Positions 60,174-64,000 of a stretch of 64,000 nucleotides of DNA are shown here, piece after piece. The translations under genes and the position numbers were made by a program. The notes beneath the pieces were generated by a model. It searched no databases and was not told the origin of the DNA. It worked only from the letters and a program-made list of their open reading frames with translations. The first letter of the stretch is position 1, and every line of letters begins with the position of its first letter. Location of the stretch: positions 496,001 through 560,000 of the forward strand of contig NC_089191.1 in NCBI RefSeq assembly GCF_947507565.1, given 5' to 3'. This stretch comes from Oscarella lobularis (Eukaryota; Porifera; Homoscleromorpha; Homosclerophorida; Oscarellidae).

Positions 60174-60302
60174 CTTTCGCAACGGAAACGAATAAACCTC
60201 ACTCCAATGCAACAGATAGCCCGTATAAGTACCCTAAAGCCAGAGATATCTCTGCCTGAAGTAAAAAGTGTACCCCTACGAAATTATTAGCACGCTTCGT
60301 CT

Positions 60303-63213
60303 TTATTCGTCGTTCATTTTCTTCCCTCTTCGTCGATTTTTAACGCTGATGGTCGAATAGAAATGAATTCCCGTCTTCGATTTCTTCCTGCTTCCTTTCT
60401 TCTCCTAAACTCTGCAATGATATATTGCTTGAAAATATTTGGTAATACGTACAACTATTTGCGCTCCAGCCTCTTTTGCTAATTCCGATTCATCTTCCAG
60501 CCCCCTTTCGCGTTTGTTTTTTCTCATTCTCGACGCATTCGCTTCCTTGTGCTTTCTCTTCCGTCCCCCAGTATTCTCTCTTTCTTCCCGTTTCTCCTTT
60601 TCTCTCTTCTTTCCCGGTCTCAAATCAATCACTTCTACAAGAGACTTCTCAGCAATAACGGCACCACTGCTTGCCACCTTCTTAGTGCCCTTCAAACGAA
60701 GCTGATGCGATTTCTTCTTAGAAACAGAAACAGAAACAGGGTCAGTTTCCATATCTTCCCCTTCCTCCTCTTCACTATCTCTTTCGTCCTCTTCTTCTTG
60801 TAAAGGATCAAGCGTTTCTGCTGCCTTCCAGTTGGGCTCGTTATCAAAGACTCCATCAGGTGGCTCCATGTCTTCACTGGTAAATTCAGGAGCAACTTCC
60901 AGCTCTCTTACGTTCTGCTGCACACCGACGGGTTCACCACCGTCCGTTGACTCCACAGTCTCTTTAGATGAAGTAGCACCTTCTTCAGAAACTTCAGTGT
61001 TCTTTAGAAGACATCAAATCAATGAATCAATATGATAGATCGCTTTGCATACCTTCTCTTCTTCCTGATGCTTGGCTTTTACTGGAGGCTTAACAAAATA
61101 TGGAATTTTTCCTCTCTGCCAATCATTCAGCACCATTTTTGCAACGGTATCGATATCTGGTTCACCGCCCTTAGAAAAAATTGCCCACGTAGATCAGAGA
61201 AACGCACCCAGTTTACAAATAAAGACACCTTTAATAGTTTCCCTGATTTGCTGGCTAATTGCTTCAAGAAATCTTCCGCGCCTTCCCACTTAGCTACCCT
61301 ATAAGTCTTCTCTATATAATCGCCTTTTGCCCGCTCCAAAACAGCTGAAATAAAATCAGACGGACTTTTCACATTCTCAACGCGAACCTACATCATCAAT
61401 CCATAACAGAATGAACCAGAACTGACCAACTTACAACTCCTTTCAAAACTAAATCGGTCTCAGTGTCACCAGACGGATAGACAACGCCAGGACAATCAAT
61501 CAAATTGATTTTTTTCATAAGAGAAATGTACTGCCACACCTGCAGGAGAACGTAAGCCTGTCCTACTGCCATAGACTCTACTGACTTTAGTTTGGCCTGC
61601 AATTGGAGCGACGCTGCACACTTTGCGACGCCTCAAAGTATTAATAATAGAGCTTTTTCCCACATTAGGATAGCCAATAAAGCCAATGCTAAATAGGAGA
61701 GCGTTCCATAGAGCTCTCTTACTCGTACGTTCGCTTGACCTTATTTGCTTCTTGTCTTTATGAAGTTTAGCAAATTGCCTGAGTAGCTGAATAAGCGCTC
61801 CTTTTCCAAAAGGCTTCATTATGTTTGCATGAAACGCTAAGGTCGGAAATTCGGCTGATAGCACCTGAATCCAACGAGCCTAAAAGAAAACGGTATCTAT
61901 GTTCAACAAAGTGGCAAAACAGTTCGTACTGTAACCCAAGTTGGAACTAGATCACATTTATTCAATATGAAAATGAGGTGCTTGTAGACTTTTTCTTTTC
62001 TCAGGTATTTCTCAATGTGAGCTGATCTTGTTCCCATGGGATCTCGTGCATCTAGAACCTATAGACAAAACATGTAGCCATCTCCAAATTCTAACGAATC
62101 AATACCTGAATCAAGACGTCAGAAGAATCAATCACCTGTATAACAACGCATACAGCTTTTGTACTACAGCTCAGTTTATCTCTCATTACCTTGTAAAGCT
62201 CATTCCATATTCTCTTTGACTGTCCTTTAGTGAAGACCTTTTCCTTGGCCTCATTTCTATAAGGCCTGTTTATTCTGCGCTCTTTGGAACAGTGACCGCC
62301 TTACCTCACTGCATCAGCATCATCAGTCACAATAGTTCTGTCTTTTGACTCATCATATGACTCTACAGGAACATTGATAAGATTCTTATCAGCCAATAAT
62401 AAATTTCCACCTTCTGATTTTACAGCCATTGAGAGATATGTCTAAATTCGCATATAAGAAGGGAGCTTGATTCATTTTTGACCATACCTCTAGATCACCT
62501 GTTGGCAATGTCGGTCTCTTCCTTTGAGCCTTTTTCCCAAAGGTCTGCTCAAACGGATGCGTGTCAAGCAGATGAACCCGGCTCGTCTGAAGAAAACCAT
62601 AGAGTTTCAGCAGAAAAAGGTCGATACAGTACTTTGGCATAATCTTGTAGGAGACTGACGGGCATTTTAGTTGACTTCATTACGACCTACCAATCAGAGG
62701 GTACAAAAAATCCAGCCATTTCGCCGGCTCAGTCCTTCTCCCACCTTGTACGGATCGCGAACGACTTTTCCCAACTTCTCCTGGAATTCCTGAAGCGTCG
62801 ACTGCGCGACCGTTCTCGTATTGCCTAGAAGCGGCGAAAATTGAACGATCACAAGCCGAAGAAGCAAGAGAAGACCTTACCAAACCATTTTCGATTGGGA
62901 TCGATCCGCGACACGGTCCCCGAAGGCAAGCGGCCTTGATATTCAGCCGGCTTCACGATCTTCCCCTTCTTATTTCTAAAAATCGCACGCGCGCGGCTCG
63001 AGCACTCGAAAAAAGGCGCGAGACGTTGATTTTCGAACCTGACAGGCTTTCCACCGCGATACATGCGAAGACGCTTGATGGTCGCCGCATTGCGGTGCAT
63101 CGGATGACCTTTCGCTCGTTCTAAGACCCAAAATAGCCTTTCTAAGACCTTCTGCGAAACGATAGACGCTCCATTGTACCGGGATTAGTACTACTCGCCG
63201 ATTTCTTCGCCAT
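60303..63213 (-). CDS. GNL2: nucleolar GTP-binding protein 2 (Nog2/NGP-1)
   Basis: Circularly permuted GTPase required for 60S subunit maturation and export. About 16 exons from 63180-63213 to 60303-60404 encode about 712 residues (human 731). G motifs appear in permuted order: NKCDLVPTW (G4), [16 protein letters not shown] (G1), IAGQTKV (G2) and IDCPGVVYP (G3). Flanking matches are [122 protein letters not shown] and a C-terminal basic [20 protein letters not shown]. One exon is 30 nt (62106-62135). An in-frame block of about 24 codons after MYRGGKP (about 62977-63043) has no human counterpart: an insertion or an unresolved intron. Confidence 0.95.
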
Positions 63214-63298
63214 GCTGGTTGGCACGTGAGCAGATCACAAAGTCCCGACTATGAAAATCCATTAATTAATTTTTTCTAAAAATTCAATCTATAAATTT
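63214..63298. promoter_or_regulatory. GNL2 upstream spacer with E-box at the start
   Basis: 85 bp between the GNL2 ATG and the stop of the upstream gene on the same strand. CACGTG at 63223-63228 lies ten bases upstream of the ATG. Ribosome-biogenesis genes are classic Myc/Max E-box targets in animals. Confidence 0.5.
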
Positions 63299-63968
63299 CT
63301 ATAAATCTAATTGAAGCAGCTTTTCTTCTGTTATTTCATTGGTCGTCATAATGTCCTCTAAATGCTCCTTATATTTTCGCTCGTCTCTAATAAATGCTGG
63401 CAGCATAATTTTTCTCTTTCGACTCACTTCCTTGAGTCTCGCCACGTCTTGCCACGCAACCTTTCCCATAAATAGTCCATTGAAATCGATCTCGTGTCGA
63501 TATTTCAAGATCTGGAGAGCCCCTTTGAAATAGACTTGATCCTTGCAAAAACACCCTGAAGCACGAAATTCTTAATTTAAATTCACGCATATTTAAGTCT
63601 TTCTTACCTGGTTTCGACGTGTCCCTTATTCCTCGTTTGACTCTGACGCAATAATTCCATCTGGCGTCCGGCGAACTTACGTACTGACTCAGATTGTGAA
63701 AGAGATGAAGGAAGCTCGTTGTTTGCGCTTTGCTTGCCGCGTAGTAGAGCAAAGCAGATCGAAATAAGTACTGCCCGCGCGTCTGATGTAAGACGCCATG
63801 CAGACTGGCGAGACCTTCCTCAGTGGGATTTTTATCTAGGAGACTGTAGAAAAAGGCCACTGTTTAAAATGAAATCTGGACAATTGGTGGTGGCGTACTT
63901 GTATAATTTTCTGCCTGATTTGAACCACGGTTGAAATTTTTCATTTCTTGCTCTGATATAATGAGTGC
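63299..63968 (-). CDS. MATCAP/KIAA0895 family tyrosine carboxypeptidase, C-terminal part
   Basis: Exons 63899-63968, 63608-63843 and 63299-63555; the 5' part lies beyond the right edge. THYIRARNEKFQPW follows the conserved HExxxTH metallopeptidase region (only its TH end is in view). NPTEEGLASLHGVL, YCVRVKRGIRDTSKPG, CKDQVYFKGALQILKYRHEI, GKVAWQDVARLKE, LPAFIRDERKYKEHLEDIM and NEITEEKLLQLDL align throughout with the C-terminus of human KIAA0895/KIAA0895L (DUF1704). These enzymes remove the C-terminal tyrosine of alpha-tubulin. Confidence 0.88.
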
Positions 63969-64000
63969 CTGAGAGTAAAAACGTCAAATAGAGATACGGA

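Overview
The window is nuclear DNA of an animal. Nearly every gene is broken by very short spliceosomal introns (mostly 45-61 nt) and matches a conserved eukaryotic family. The spectraplakin, the secreted LRR-VWC protein and the CENP-W, SECp43 and OSER1 homologues point to Metazoa. The extreme compaction suggests an early-branching lineage, possibly a sponge, but this is an inference. About 20 genes fill 64 kb and almost nothing is intergenic.

Layout, left to right. A 41-bp satellite (1-520) lies in an intron of EIF3H (-). EIF3H is head-to-head with SELENOI/EPT1 (+), followed by NDUFA8 (+) and PSMB2 (-). From 5.4 to 36 kb a single minus-strand gene encodes a giant spectraplakin of at least about 9,500 residues: plakin domain with SH3, a very long spectrin-repeat rod, two EF-hands, a GAS2 domain and a basic tail. 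Its rod contains a single 12.24-kb exon with nearly five copies of a 2,313-bp super-repeat. The 5' end runs into a 200-N scaffold gap and no actin-binding CH domains are visible.

After a GC-rich stretch of unclear origin (36.3-37.2 kb) come a lysine-rich membrane-anchored protein (+), NIPP1/PPP1R8 (-), NSMCE1 (+), a one-RRM SECp43-like gene (-), a RING/TRAF-type zinc-finger protein (+), an LRR-VWC secreted protein with one exon per LRR (-), RCC1 (-), CCT2 (+), OSER1 (-), a C6orf62 homologue (-), CENPW (+), a coiled-coil protein with possible ubiquitin-binding motifs (-) and SRP14 (+).

From 55 to 61 kb a tandem duplication has copied the 3' tip of SRP14, a PINK1-like kinase gene and the 3' part of GNL2. 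This leaves two kinase paralogues separated by a broken GNL2 remnant fused to an SRP14 tail. The intact GNL2 (-) and the 3' part of a MATCAP/KIAA0895 tyrosine carboxypeptidase gene (-) close the window.

Most genes are housekeeping: translation initiation, SRP, chaperonin, proteasome, complex I, ribosome biogenesis, Ran exchange and kinetochore. Several sit in divergent pairs with only 31-280 bp between start codons, and CACGTG E-boxes recur at starts. Splice sites were placed by eye, so boundaries may be off by one base. Four introns appear to use GC donors.
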